Of a stretch of DNA of 64,000 nt, positions 28,287-40,230 are shown piece by piece. This DNA comes from Acinetobacter sp. CFCC 10889 (lineage in GTDB: Bacteria; Pseudomonadota; Gammaproteobacteria; Pseudomonadales; Moraxellaceae), in the NCBI RefSeq assembly GCF_003268395.1, contig NZ_LQXQ01000002.1, positions 62,001 through 126,000 on the forward strand, written 5' to 3'. Position numbers and translations under genes: made by a program. Each line of letters starts with the position of its first letter. Position 1 is the first letter of the stretch. The notes beneath the pieces were generated by a model. It was not told where the DNA came from and made no database searches. It saw only the letters and a program-made list of their open reading frames with translations.

Positions 28287-28778
28287 TTAGTTTTTCAAAG
28301 CAGGTGTAGCAGCAGCAATCGCAGCCGCTACAGCATCATCTTCAGTTTGAGCTGTACCTGAACTTGCTTTAGGTGTAGGAGCGACTTCGGCACGTGCAGT
28401 TTCTACAGGTGCAGGTTTTGCCTCAGGCTTTGGTGCTGCTGGTTTAGGCTGTTCTACACGTGCAGTTTCAGTGTTGTGTTGAACAGGGCGAGGTTCTGGA
28501 CGTGGTGCAGGCACAGCAGCAGGTTGCTGAGTTTGAGTTGTTTCAGATGATCCATTGATTTGTTGGGTAGAGCCATCTTGACTCACTTGCTGTTGATCAT
28601 TTTGATCATGTTCAGCAGTTTCAAGATTTTCAAACTGAGCAGGCTGTTGAGCAGGTTGCTGCGTTTGAGTTGTTTCAACTTTTTCAGGTTCATCATTTTT
28701 AGGTTCTTCTTTTTTCACACATGCTGTTAAAACAAGACCTGTTGCAATCAAACCACAAATTAAAAGTTTCTTATTCAT
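28287..28778 (-). CDS. Low-complexity Pro/Gln/Ala-rich lipoprotein
   Basis: Predicted lipoprotein with lipobox LTAC (Cys at residue 20). The remaining 140 residues are disordered and low in complexity. Repeated units include TTQTQQPAQ (twice), ETAR-type pieces (ETARVEQPKP and ETARAEVAPT), and Pro-Lys-Pro-Glu stretches that resemble periplasm-spanning linkers. No enzyme domain is present. The role is unknown; a cell-envelope tether or spacer is possible. It ends DDAVAAAIAAATPALKN. Confidence 0.72.
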   Translation of the reverse strand: MNKKLLICGLIATGLVLTACVKKEEPKNDEPEKVETTQTQQPAQQPAQFENLETAEHDQNDQQQVSQDGSTQQINGSSETTQTQQPAAVPAPRPEPRPVQHNTETARVEQPKPAAPKPEAKPAPVETARAEVAPTPKASSGTAQTEDDAVAAAIAAATPALKN

Positions 28779-28938
28779 ATTGACACAAAATATAGCTTCT
28801 AGAGAGTAAGCCTATTATAACAGTAAAATTAGAGATAAAAATCATCTACTGAAATGTTAATTTTTGATTGGAAATGCTGATAGAATAGCCAATTGTTTAT
28901 TGTTCTATGAATTGATGTGAATTGACTTTGCTTTCTAG

Positions 28939-30645
<1,707 letters not shown>

Positions 30646-30673
30646 GCGAGCAGGACACAACTAGGAAGTTTAA

Positions 30674-31531
30674 ATGTCACAATTAAAACCACAAGAAATT
30701 GTACGTTTAGGCGATATACAAATGGCAAATCATTTGCCATTTGTACTATTCGGCGGAATGAATGTACTTGAGTCGAAAGACTTAGCTTTTGAAATTGCAG
30801 AAACATATGTCGATATCTGCAAACGTCTTGAAATTCCTTATGTATTTAAAGCGAGCTTTGATAAAGCTAATCGTTCGAGTTTATATTCGTTTCGTGGTCC
30901 AGGTTTAGAAAAAGGTATTGAGTGGCTTGCAGACATTAAAAAACATTTTAATGTGCCAATCATTACTGATGTTCATGAACCTTACCAAGCAGCGCCTGTT
31001 GCAGAAGTTGCTGACATTATTCAACTTCCTGCATTTTTAAGTCGTCAGACTGATCTTGTTGAAGCAATGGCGAAAACACAAGCCATTATTAACATCAAAA
31101 AAGCACAATTCCTTGCACCGCATGAAATGCGTCATATCCTGAACAAATGTTTGGAAGCAGGAAATGACAAACTGATTCTGTGTGAGCGTGGTTCAGCATT
31201 TGGCTATAACAACTTAATCGTTGATATGCTTGGTTTTGATACCATGAAAGACATGAATGTGCCAGTGTTCTTTGATGTGACACATGCACTTCAAACACCG
31301 GGTGGTCGTGCAGATTCTGCGGGCGGACGCCGTGCGCAAATCACCACACTTGCGCGTGCGGGTATGGCAACAGGTCTTGCTGGTTTGTTCTTAGAGGCAC
31401 ATCCAGATCCTGAACAAGCCAAATGCGATGGACCTTGTGCATTACGTATGTCTCAGCTAGAGCCATTCTTAGCACAGTTAAAAGAATTGGATACCTTGGT
31501 GAAAGGTTTCAAAAAGCTAGATACACACTAA
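30674..31531 (+). CDS. kdsA: KdsA, 3-deoxy-D-manno-octulosonate 8-phosphate synthase
   Basis: Condenses phosphoenolpyruvate and arabinose 5-phosphate to KDO-8-P for the LPS inner core. The 285-residue length is normal. Motifs are [42 protein letters not shown] (in parts), [18 protein letters not shown] and [12 protein letters not shown]. It lies between pyrG and eno, a common gammaproteobacterial order. Confidence 0.97.
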   Translation: MSQLKPQEIVRLGDIQMANHLPFVLFGGMNVLESKDLAFEIAETYVDICKRLEIPYVFKASFDKANRSSLYSFRGPGLEKGIEWLADIKKHFNVPIITDVHEPYQAAPVAEVADIIQLPAFLSRQTDLVEAMAKTQAIINIKKAQFLAPHEMRHILNKCLEAGNDKLILCERGSAFGYNNLIVDMLGFDTMKDMNVPVFFDVTHALQTPGGRADSAGGRRAQITTLARAGMATGLAGLFLEAHPDPEQAKCDGPCALRMSQLEPFLAQLKELDTLVKGFKKLDTH

Positions 31532-31543
31532 TTTTTACAATTA

Positions 31544-31573
31544 GATGCGCCTGAGATATGGCGCGTCGTTTTA
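31544..31573 (+). terminator. Intercistronic terminator or attenuator between kdsA and eno
   Basis: GATGCGCC (31544-31551) pairs with GGCGCGTC (31560-31567), one T-G pair, over 8 bases, followed by GTTTTATT. The weak T run suggests partial termination. Confidence 0.6.
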
Positions 31574-31577
31574 TTAA

Positions 31578-32885
<1,308 letters not shown>

Positions 32886-32908
32886 TCGTTATTGATTGAT
32901 TTAGATTG

Positions 32909-32940
32909 AAAAAAACCACTCTGAAAAGGGTGGTTTTTTT
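32909..32940 (+). terminator. eno terminator
   Basis: ACCACTC pairs with GGGTGGT over a short loop, with A-rich and T-rich flanks. Confidence 0.85.
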
Positions 32941-33446
32941 ATGAGCACTATGATTTTTTTATAAATAGGCTTTAAAATAAACAATAAAATTCAATTTTCA
33001 GATTCAAAGAAATTCAGTTCTAGGATGTATTTTTATAATTAAAGTTTGAATTAATGCTATATATTGTAATTGGTAGAGTATCAGATGGTATATATTTTAT
33101 GCTTGCTAAAAAGTATTGCGTACCCAATTTTTGATTGATTTTATATAGTCCTGTTCATACTTGCTCATGAATTTTTATTGCTTCTATATTTTGTTGTGAA
33201 TGATGTGAATTCAAGGTGATATTACTTAGTTTGAATATGACACTTTAGAAATAAAATTTATAATAGTATTTGTACGGGATAATATGCCCTTGAGGGGAAG
33301 CTCTAGTCAAATAGTTATAATGCCTTTGTGTAAGATAGACTTTTGTTCAACTTTTGCAGTTTTGCTACAGTTTGACATTCTCCATCCATCTGATTTGATG
33401 TATATTGAGTGCATAATTCAATGCTGCTTTTAACCCACAAAACACT
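32941..33446. other. Long intergenic region before ftsB
   Basis: About 500 AT-rich bases with no gene I can support. TATAAT at 33315-33320 and TTGACA at 33374-33379 are possible promoter pieces for ftsB, but I see no well-spaced pair. Confidence 0.5.
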
Positions 33447-33841
33447 ATGCCAGAAGTCCTCAAATCAACTTCAAGTAAAATTATCCTTGTTATTGCATTG
33501 ATAATCATTGTAATACTGCAATACCGCTATTGGTTCGGTGAGGGTGGATACTACCCACACCAAGCACTGTTACAGCAAATTCAACAACAAACTGAAGTCA
33601 ATAATGAGTTAAAAGAGCGTAACCGTATTTTAGCAGCGGAAGTGTATGACTTAAAAAATGGTGCTGAAGCCATTGAAGAGCATGCACGCCTTGACCTTGC
33701 TTGATCAAGCCACATGAAACATTTGTGCAAATGAGCACGATCAGTACGCATTATAAACCGATTTATATCGACCCAAATGCAGATGTAGACGACAGAACCA
33801 ATGAAGATGAAGATGCAGATTCAATCCCTCAACAACCGTAA
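33447..33841 (+). pseudogene. ftsB: FtsB, divisome protein, frameshifted
   Basis: Essential bitopic division protein that works with FtsL and FtsQ. The first frame gives 85 residues: a membrane segment (KIILVIALIIIVILQY), a coiled coil (LLQQIQQQTEVNNELKERNR) and the conserved EAIEEHARLDL, then a stop at 33699-33701 region. In the next frame the family's continuation follows at once: LIKPHETFVQMS, THYKPIYIDPNAD, to TAA at 33839-33841. One extra G (GGCTTG instead of GCTTG at about 33698) would give LDLGLIKPHE and a normal 131-residue FtsB. Because the gene is essential, a sequencing deletion is likely, though the truncated form keeps the membrane and coiled-coil parts. Confidence 0.9.
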
Positions 33842-34535
33842 AATTTGGGCAATTGTACCTGCTGCGGGGTCTGGCAGTCGGTTTTCAAAAACAGAATTAA
33901 AACAATATCAACGCATTCAAGATCAAACTGTTTTAGAACACACAGTGAACCGTCTTAACCAATTGCCCTTGGCAGGCTGTGTCTTAGCCATTGGTGAACA
34001 GGATGATTTTGCACATCAGCTCAACTTTGAAAATGCTGAAAATATTCATTTTTGTTTGGGTGGTGCAGAGCGAGTTCATTCTGTTCTAAATGCATTAATT
34101 TATTTAAGTGATCTTGCAGAACCTAATGATATTATCCTTGTACATGATGCAGCACGACCTTGTGTGACGGTCGAATGTTTATATGATTTGGTCAATACTG
34201 TGAGTAAAGTTGCGACCAGTGCGATTTTGGCAATACCTGTACGAGATACTTTAAAACGTGTTGTACATCAGCAATCAATTCAACAGACAGTCAGTCGTGA
34301 ACAGTTGTGGCAAGCACAAACTCCACAAGCTTCAAGCCTAATCAAGCTTAAAACTGCCATTGAAACTGCATTAAAGAATGACATTGTCATTACAGATGAA
34401 GCCAGTGCTTTAGAGTTTATGGGAGAAATTGTACAGGTTGTACAGGGGCGCTCTGATAATCTGAAAATTACTTATCCTGATGATCTAGAGTTGGCACGTC
34501 TGATTTTAAATGCTCAGCATGGCAAAACTGCTTAA
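33801..34535 (+). CDS. ispD: IspD, 2-C-methyl-D-erythritol 4-phosphate cytidylyltransferase
   Basis: Third step of the MEP isoprenoid pathway, joining CTP to MEP. The nucleotide-binding loop is IWAIVPAAGSGSRF near residue 14. DIILVHDAARPCV, IPVRDTLKRV, REQLWQAQTPQ and ITDEASALEFMG are all family motifs. Three closely spaced ATGs (33801, 33807, 33813) are possible starts. It overlaps the 3' end of the restored ftsB by about 40 bases, the common ftsB-ispD pair. Confidence 0.95.
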   Translation: MKMKMQIQSLNNRKIWAIVPAAGSGSRFSKTELKQYQRIQDQTVLEHTVNRLNQLPLAGCVLAIGEQDDFAHQLNFENAENIHFCLGGAERVHSVLNALIYLSDLAEPNDIILVHDAARPCVTVECLYDLVNTVSKVATSAILAIPVRDTLKRVVHQQSIQQTVSREQLWQAQTPQASSLIKLKTAIETALKNDIVITDEASALEFMGEIVQVVQGRSDNLKITYPDDLELARLILNAQHGKTA

Positions 34536-34621
34536 ATACAGGAGAAATATATAGCGAAGGCTGTATTCTTAGCTATTTCTCTTTATAATTTTGTTTCCCC
34601 GTTTTTGTTGTAGAAAATAAT

Positions 34622-35758
34622 ATGCCACCAAATGAGCAATATCGCTTTCTCCGGCAATCTTTAAGAGATGGTCGTAGTTTTAATGAAAGTACATCAAGAT
34701 GGGATAAATTACATTTAGATCCGTGGTTATTAGCCTTTTTGGTTATTAATGCCATTTTAGGCTTGTTAATGGTCTATAGTGCATCGGATCAAGATGTTGG
34801 AATGTTAGCACGTCAAGGTGTGAGCTTTGTTGTTGGTTTTATTCTGCTGTTCCTTTGTGCGCAAGTACCTCCAAAAGTCTATCAAGCCATTAGTCCATGG
34901 TTTTATGGTATTGCTATTTTATTGCTAATTTTGGTGTTAGTGGTGGGAGATGTGCGACTTGGGGCAAAGCGTTGGTTGACTATACCCGGCATTGGAAGTA
35001 TGCAGCCCAGTGAATTTACCAAGTTTGCAATGCCATTGATGATGGCATGGTATTTTTCTCGACAGCCCTTACCACCTAAATTTAGGCATGTGATTGGGGC
35101 TTTAATTTTAATGGTGGTGCCATTCGGTTTAGCACTATTACAACCTGATTTGGCGATTGGGATCGTGATTGGTGGTGTTTTTGCTTTATTTTTAAGTGGA
35201 ATGTCATGGACGTTGATCTTGGGTGCGATTGCCGCAGCAGGGATGGCATTACCTTTGGTTTGGATGTTTGTTTTACAAGCCTATCAAAAGAAACGGATTT
35301 TAACTTTATTTGATCCTGAATCTGATGCTTTGGGTGCAGGTTGGAATATTATTCAATCTAAAATTGCCATTGGTTCAGGTGGGTTTACAGGTAAAGGGTA
35401 TTTAGGTGGTACACAGTCGCAACTAGGTTATCTACCCGAACATCATACCGATTTTATCATGTCGACTTATGCTGAAGAATTTGGTTTTATTGGGGTTTTC
35501 TTATTATTTGTGTTGTATGCAGCGATCATTTTCCGTTGCATGATGATTAGCCTAAATTGTTTTCATAATTATGGTCGAATTTTGGCAGGAACAATAGGTT
35601 TATCTTTATTCTTCTTTGTCTTTGTTAACTCAGGTATGGTTAGTGGCATTTTACCTGTAACAGGTGATCCTTTACCTTTAATGAGTTATGGGGGAACGGC
35701 GGTCATTACATTGTTAGCGAGCTTTGGCATTGTGATGTCGATTCATACTCATCGATAA
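34622..35758 (+). CDS. rodA: RodA, SEDS peptidoglycan glycosyltransferase
   Basis: SEDS-family polymerase of lateral-wall peptidoglycan, working with PBP2 in the elongasome. The 378-residue protein has about ten membrane segments. Family motifs are GAKRWLTIPGIGSMQPSEF near residue 120, LLQPDLAIG with the catalytic-type Asp, LTLFDPESDALGAGWNIIQSKIAIGSGG in parts, LPEHHTDFIMSTYAEEFGF in parts, and LPLMSYGGTA near the C-terminus. No mrdA is adjacent; it stands alone before a terminator. Confidence 0.94.
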   Translation: MPPNEQYRFLRQSLRDGRSFNESTSRWDKLHLDPWLLAFLVINAILGLLMVYSASDQDVGMLARQGVSFVVGFILLFLCAQVPPKVYQAISPWFYGIAILLLILVLVVGDVRLGAKRWLTIPGIGSMQPSEFTKFAMPLMMAWYFSRQPLPPKFRHVIGALILMVVPFGLALLQPDLAIGIVIGGVFALFLSGMSWTLILGAIAAAGMALPLVWMFVLQAYQKKRILTLFDPESDALGAGWNIIQSKIAIGSGGFTGKGYLGGTQSQLGYLPEHHTDFIMSTYAEEFGFIGVFLLFVLYAAIIFRCMMISLNCFHNYGRILAGTIGLSLFFFVFVNSGMVSGILPVTGDPLPLMSYGGTAVITLLASFGIVMSIHTHR

Positions 35759-35767
35759 TTTAATAAG

Positions 35768-35799
35768 AGGGATATTTCACAGAATATCCCTATTTTTTT
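35768..35799 (+). terminator. rodA terminator
   Basis: AGGGATATT (35768-35776) pairs with AATATCCCT (35783-35791) over 6 bases, followed by a T run. Confidence 0.87.
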
Positions 35800-35872
35800 G
35801 TAAAAATAAACTTAAAATATTGCATATTCACTATAAGTATTCATTTTATAAAATAGAGAGGAAATAACCATC

Positions 35873-36355
35873 ATGCGCCACTTTTTATTCATAAGTACGT
35901 TTTTAAGTAGTTTACTTTTTAGTTCTGCATATGCAATTCCAACGCAAGCTGATCAAATGCAAACAGAAACATCGGCTGTAAGCCAAAATCATCAAGCTGA
36001 TTTTGATTTATTTATTGGTTTGATGGAACAAGTCGATATGCAAAAAATGACCATGATGTCAGAAGAAGGTGAGGATACAGCATCAGCGGAACAGAAAGCA
36101 CAAGTTGCTGAGGTGATTGAAAATTTAAAAGCTTTAGGTAAATCTTTAGATCAAGCTCAATTTACAACACCTGAAGGGAAAAAAGTTCAAGCTGCTTTTA
36201 TTGCCTATAATAATGATTCAATTTATTTGTTAAAAAATCAAGCACAATGGGAAAATGATGAAAAACAAAAAGAAAAATTGGTCATGCATTCTATGCAGTT
36301 AAATCAAAACTTAATAGAAGCTTTGCAAGACTTAAAAACTCGTGCAGGACAATAA
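35873..36355 (+). CDS. Secreted hypothetical protein
   Basis: Function not recognised. 160 residues with a clear signal peptide (MRHFLFISTFLSSLLFSSAYA) and a mature all-helical, acidic domain (DFDLFIGLMEQVDMQKMTMM, then ENLKALGKSLDQAQFTTPEG). There are no Cys residues, so it is likely a soluble periplasmic protein. A purine-rich ribosome site (AGAGAGGAAATAA) precedes ATG 35873. It is 21 bases upstream of the DA1-like peptidase gene, so the two may be co-expressed. Confidence 0.72.
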   Translation: MRHFLFISTFLSSLLFSSAYAIPTQADQMQTETSAVSQNHQADFDLFIGLMEQVDMQKMTMMSEEGEDTASAEQKAQVAEVIENLKALGKSLDQAQFTTPEGKKVQAAFIAYNNDSIYLLKNQAQWENDEKQKEKLVMHSMQLNQNLIEALQDLKTRAGQ

Positions 36356-36376
36356 TGATTTACTGAAGTCGTATTT

Positions 36377-37000
36377 ATGTGGCTAAATTTAAAAACCTTA
36401 TATCCTTGTTATTATTGTCATCATCAGCACTTTAAACAAGATATTTCAAGTTATGCTGATGGTCGCATGTTATGTAAAGATTGTGTCAGGCATATTATTG
36501 TGACGACAGAAAATTTAAATATTGTGGCGCAATGGGTATTACAACAAATCGATAATCTGGGCTTTAAATTTACACGAGGCTATACCCATGTCAGCCTGAT
36601 TAGTAAAGAGAAAATGAAAGATTTAGGCTTTGATCATGCTGAAGGTTTAGCAATGAATACAGTCAGCAGTAATTTATTTTTTAAAGATCAACATACTCAT
36701 GCACAGATTAATGTAATTTATGGTATGCCCACAGCAAATCTAGTTTGGGTGCTGAGTCATGAGATCGGGCATGTTTTGGTTTCACAACAGCAATATAAAT
36801 TTAACTCTATGGCAGAGGAAGAAGGCTTTTGTCAGCTTATTGCTTTATTGGTGAGTCAAAAATCACAGAATCCGTTGATGCCTAGAGTGTTACATAAAGA
36901 GCTGAATAGCCCTGATCCAATTTATGGAGAGGAGCTAAGAAAAGCCTATGCGAAATATCAACAACAAGGCTTTTCGCAGTATTTTAAATATTTCATTTAA
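36377..37000 (+). CDS. DA1-like zinc metallopeptidase
   Basis: A 207-residue predicted metallopeptidase. The N-terminus has a treble-clef or LIM-like zinc site (PCYYCHHQHF, then CKDCVRH). The central domain carries the HExxH motif in VWVLSHEIGHVLV near residue 137, followed by a Glu-rich EEEGFCQLIA that could supply the third ligand. This order is that of the 'protein DA1-like' domain, known from plant DA1 peptidases. The bacterial substrate is unknown. No signal peptide, so probably cytoplasmic. Confidence 0.75.
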   Translation: MWLNLKTLYPCYYCHHQHFKQDISSYADGRMLCKDCVRHIIVTTENLNIVAQWVLQQIDNLGFKFTRGYTHVSLISKEKMKDLGFDHAEGLAMNTVSSNLFFKDQHTHAQINVIYGMPTANLVWVLSHEIGHVLVSQQQYKFNSMAEEEGFCQLIALLVSQKSQNPLMPRVLHKELNSPDPIYGEELRKAYAKYQQQGFSQYFKYFI

Positions 37001-37003
37001 ATT

Positions 37004-37345
37004 TTAAAGTGGCAGATAAGTATAGACCAAACCGTAAGATACGGCTGCTACCAAGGTCGCTAAGACGATTTTTTTGAATTTAAAATAAATTCCAATCAGC
37101 ACTAAAAAGCCGATGAGCATCGCAAAGCTTTTATTTGGCGTTTCAATCAAAGGTGGCAATGTAGCAACGACCAGCATGGAACTAATCGCTGCAATGCCAA
37201 TGCTACCCAAAGCAATTTTTAACCATGTTGCACCACGTGCTTGCTGATTTTTTTGGTTCTTTTGAATGACGAATAATGGACCAAAACGGGATGCAAAATT
37301 GGCAATTCCGACAATAATCCCGACTAAAATAATTTCTAGATCCAT
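37004..37345 (-). CDS. azlD: AzlD-family small membrane protein
   Basis: Small partner of AzlC in branched-chain amino acid export. 113 residues with about four membrane segments (LEIILVGIIVGIANFAS, LKIALGSIGIAAISSMLV and two more). It starts 1 base after the azlC stop, the usual azlC-azlD arrangement. The transported substrate is inferred from the family. Confidence 0.82.
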   Translation of the reverse strand: MDLEIILVGIIVGIANFASRFGPLFVIQKNQKNQQARGATWLKIALGSIGIAAISSMLVVATLPPLIETPNKSFAMLIGFLVLIGIYFKFKKIVLATLVAAVSYGLVYTYLPL

Positions 37346-37346
37346 A

Positions 37347-38141
37347 TTATTCTCCTGAATTACTGATTACGATGTCATCATGCTGTTTTAATACATAATA
37401 TTTGAATATTCCTGCGAATATTCCTGCAAGTATGCCAATGAAAATTGCAGCAGATAAATTAATCAGATAACATGAAATCGCAGCAACAACCAAAGAAACA
37501 GCAACGACAAGGGTATGTTTCTTTTCAAATGCTGCCAATAAGAAACTAAGGAAAAGTGCAGGTAATAAGAAGTCAAGTGCAGCTTGTAGAAACTGTGGTA
37601 AATTCGCCACTTGATCAGAAAACAAACCACCTAAAAGAGAACCTAAAGCCCAAGACATCCAGCTGAATAGACTTAAACCCAACATCCACGATTCAGACCA
37701 TTCTTGGCGTCTTTGCGATAGCTTAATCATGCCAGCAGCAAAGACTTCATCGGTTAAACCCCAAGACCAAATTGCAGTTTTCTTTAAATTTAAGCGATCT
37801 TGAATCAAGTTTTGCAGTGCAGGACCATATAAAACATGACGAATATCGAGTGCGATTACAGTCAGTGCTGTCATCCAAATGGATGTACCACTACCAAGCA
37901 ATGCCACAACCAAAAATTGACTCGCACCTGCATACATTGAACAAGATAGAAATAAAGCTTCCCAAGGTGTGAAGCCAAATTGAGTTGCTGAGACACCAAA
38001 AGCAAAAGACACAGGTAAATAGGTAAAAATAATCGCTTGACTATCTTTAGCACCTTGCCAAAAACCCGCAGGTTTGATGGAGGAAGTTGTGTGTTGGGAC
38101 ACGTAACACCTAATTGGGAGTAAAACAAAAGGTAAAATCAA
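37347..38141 (-). CDS. azlC: AzlC-family permease
   Basis: Large subunit of an AzlCD-type exporter for branched-chain amino acids or their analogues. Motifs FTYLPVSFAFGVSATQFGF and LSCSMYAGASQFLVVALL near residue 45 to 80 are typical, as is ALDIRHVLYGPAL. About six membrane segments. The frame is open to 38141, but a GTG at 38102 (VSQHTTSS) with AGG six bases upstream is an equally good start, giving 251 residues. Confidence 0.83.
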   Translation of the reverse strand: MILPFVLLPIRCYVSQHTTSSIKPAGFWQGAKDSQAIIFTYLPVSFAFGVSATQFGFTPWEALFLSCSMYAGASQFLVVALLGSGTSIWMTALTVIALDIRHVLYGPALQNLIQDRLNLKKTAIWSWGLTDEVFAAGMIKLSQRRQEWSESWMLGLSLFSWMSWALGSLLGGLFSDQVANLPQFLQAALDFLLPALFLSFLLAAFEKKHTLVVAVSLVVAAISCYLINLSAAIFIGILAGIFAGIFKYYVLKQHDDIVISNSGE

Positions 38142-38203
38142 GATTGTGTATTGTACCCGAATTTACTAGCATAGTGCTCAATTGTTTAATTTGGCGATAT
38201 GCT

Positions 38204-38679
38204 ATGTTTGCGGTGAAATCTCCTTTATTGCTTAAGTCTGGTTTAATACTCGGTGTTTTGCTGTTACAAGGCTGTGATAATTCATCTTCTGAGCCAAAAG
38301 AACCCCTTAAACCCGCACCAAAGCTGAGTAATGATGCCACGGCTTATGCTCAAGAAGCATGGAAATTAATCAACGAAATCGAACCATTTGTTTATCGTAA
38401 GCAGTTGAATTTAATTGAAGAAAAAGTCAGAAAGCCTGTGCGTAAACTCAGTACAGACTGGCGTATTAATGTCAAAATGACGGATTCAGTGACAGAAGGA
38501 AAGTATGCTTTGTGTCGTAAAGCACTGACCAGTTTGGATAGTTTTGCACGAGCAACATTGGAAAAAGATCAAGGATTGAACCAAAAAAATCAGATTACGA
38601 ACGTGATAAAACACAATGTAAAGATGCAATTGATAATCCGAGTTTAGGTAATACTAAGACATATACCAATTTATTTTAA
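38204..38679 (+). pseudogene. Small lipoprotein, frameshifted near the C-terminus
   Basis: Function unknown. Signal peptide with lipobox LLQGC from ATG 38204, then a Pro/Lys linker and a helical domain (AYAQEAWKLINEIEPFVYRKQ) with Cys in YALCRKAL. The open frame ends NVIKHNVKMQLIIRV at 38647, which looks out of frame. The neighbouring frame reads KSDYERDKTQCKDAIDNP and SLGNTKTYTNLF to TAA 38677. One more A in the run of seven at 38583-38589 would join them into a 158-residue protein with a second Cys. ATG 38114 is too far upstream to be the start. Confidence 0.68.
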
Positions 38680-38707
38680 AATCAATTGATTGATGAATAA
38701 AAACACA

Positions 38708-38735
38708 AAAAATGCGCTGATAGAGCGCATTTTTT
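38708..38735. terminator. Bidirectional terminator
   Basis: AATGCGCT (38711-38718) and AGCGCATT (38724-38731) pair over 5 bases, flanked by A and T runs, between convergent genes. Confidence 0.85.
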
Positions 38736-38738
38736 AAT

Positions 38739-39362
38739 TCATTTTTTTGGAAGTAAAAGTACAGGGTCTTCGATCATATAACCTGTTTCATACGGTATGC
38801 CGAGATATTGTACAGTCACTAAAACTTTATTTTGTTGAGGAATCATAAATTGCTGTGTAATTTTTAATTTTTCCTGATACGCCGTTGCTTGTTGTTGCTG
38901 GCTTTTAAAATTTTGATTTTTAACTGTATAAGTATAATGAAATTCGGACTGCTTTTGCTTTGGATCATACCAAGTGGGTACACGTTGCACTGTTTTTTGG
39001 TTCACTGCAATATGATATTTCGCATGTGTTGTAGGCAAAGGCTGTAAACGTTTTTTAATTTTCGTGAGTTCTTTTTTAAAGTGAGTATCGTCCTGATCAT
39101 AATCTACTTTTTGGGTTTTAGGGTTGATATATAAAGAATTAACTTGAATGAGCTTATTGGGATGCGCATTATTTTTAAACTGATAATAATACAGTTGTGG
39201 TAGGCGACCACGTCCATCTTCATAATGTTTAAGTAGATATACTTTCTGTTCTTTAGCTTCATAGCCTAAAACTTCAATACTTTGTGGTCCACCAACAGTG
39301 GCAAATACAGGCAGAGAAAAACTGAGACAGCTTGTAAATATTAACTTTTGGGTAATGTTCAT
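38739..39362 (-). CDS. Secreted hypothetical protein, tandem paralog B
   Basis: Function not known. About 207 residues from ATG 39362, where the signal peptide MNITQKLIFTSCLSFSLPVFA begins; the frame is open further upstream but without signal character. The mature protein begins TVGGPQSIEVLGYEAKEQKVYLL and ends VQYLGIPYETGYMIEDPVL. Both ends match the upstream neighbour at 39469, so the pair is a tandem duplication. The conserved Gly-Pro/Ala, LGY and ETGY motifs suggest a beta-rich periplasmic domain. No known family is recognised. Confidence 0.72.
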   Translation of the reverse strand: MNITQKLIFTSCLSFSLPVFATVGGPQSIEVLGYEAKEQKVYLLKHYEDGRGRLPQLYYYQFKNNAHPNKLIQVNSLYINPKTQKVDYDQDDTHFKKELTKIKKRLQPLPTTHAKYHIAVNQKTVQRVPTWYDPKQKQSEFHYTYTVKNQNFKSQQQQATAYQEKLKITQQFMIPQQNKVLVTVQYLGIPYETGYMIEDPVLLLPKK

Positions 39363-39468
39363 ATTTTTATTCACGTTAAGAGATGAGATACATCGTGTCA
39401 AAAAATTGCAAATAGAGCATGAATATTGTGTGCATGTTTTGCGTAAAATAAGGAGCAATTGTAAGTAT

Positions 39469-40116
39469 TTAACGGATTAAAACCGCATCCTCAACGGTAT
39501 AGCCTGTTTCAAAAGGAATACCAAGATATTGTACGATCACAAGAAAAGTGTTGTGTTGAGGAATATGATAGGCACGAGCAATTCTTAATTCAGCATGATT
39601 ATAGCTAATACTTTTTTGTACTGAACTTTTTAACTTTTGATATTGGATAATATAATTTTGTGTGTAGCGTTGCACTGGATAATCTTCTAGGATATGTTGC
39701 CAAAACTGTCCTGTTTCTATCTTACGTTGTTGTATCTTAACTTGAAAATTTTCTGTGGGAATTGAGTTTAAAGTCTGTAAACGCTTTTGAATATGTTCAA
39801 TCTTTTCGAGTATGAGTTCAGATGTATCAGTACAATCATTCAGATTTTGTTCTGTCTTTGTTGTCATATAAATGGATTGAACAGGGACTGCTTTATTGGA
39901 AGACATTTTACTGTTTAGATTAAAATAGTATAAACGTGGTAATTTGCAAGATTCATCATTAAATTGACGCAAAACATAGATTTTTTTGTCTTTTTGATCA
40001 TAACCTAGAACATCTATGCTTTCAGGAGCACCCGTAGTGGCTTTGCATTGTAAGGAGATTGAGAAAAGAAACAGTGGAAGCATTAACATTAGGCAAAGTT
40101 TTTTTAAATTATTCAT
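39469..40116 (-). CDS. Secreted hypothetical protein, tandem paralog A
   Basis: Function not known. 215 residues with signal peptide (MNNLKKLCLMLMLPLFLFSI, cleaved after CKA). The mature part begins TTGAPESIDVLGYDQKDKKIYVL and has LPRLYYFNLNSK and VQYLGIPFETGYTVEDAVL. These line up with paralog B 106 bases downstream, at both ends and in the LYY(Y/F) segment. Divergence in the middle shows an old duplication. Paralog A has extra Cys residues (ESCKLPR, LNDCTD) that could form a disulfide, absent from B. Confidence 0.72.
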   Translation of the reverse strand: MNNLKKLCLMLMLPLFLFSISLQCKATTGAPESIDVLGYDQKDKKIYVLRQFNDESCKLPRLYYFNLNSKMSSNKAVPVQSIYMTTKTEQNLNDCTDTSELILEKIEHIQKRLQTLNSIPTENFQVKIQQRKIETGQFWQHILEDYPVQRYTQNYIIQYQKLKSSVQKSISYNHAELRIARAYHIPQHNTFLVIVQYLGIPFETGYTVEDAVLIR

Positions 40117-40230
40117 TCTTTTTACGTGTTTCCAATAGATAATTTAGACTAAAATAATCTATCACTCTTCACTGTGCCATAAAAATAATGTGAAGAAAAA
40201 ATAGTTTTAGAATAATGAATTTTACTCACA

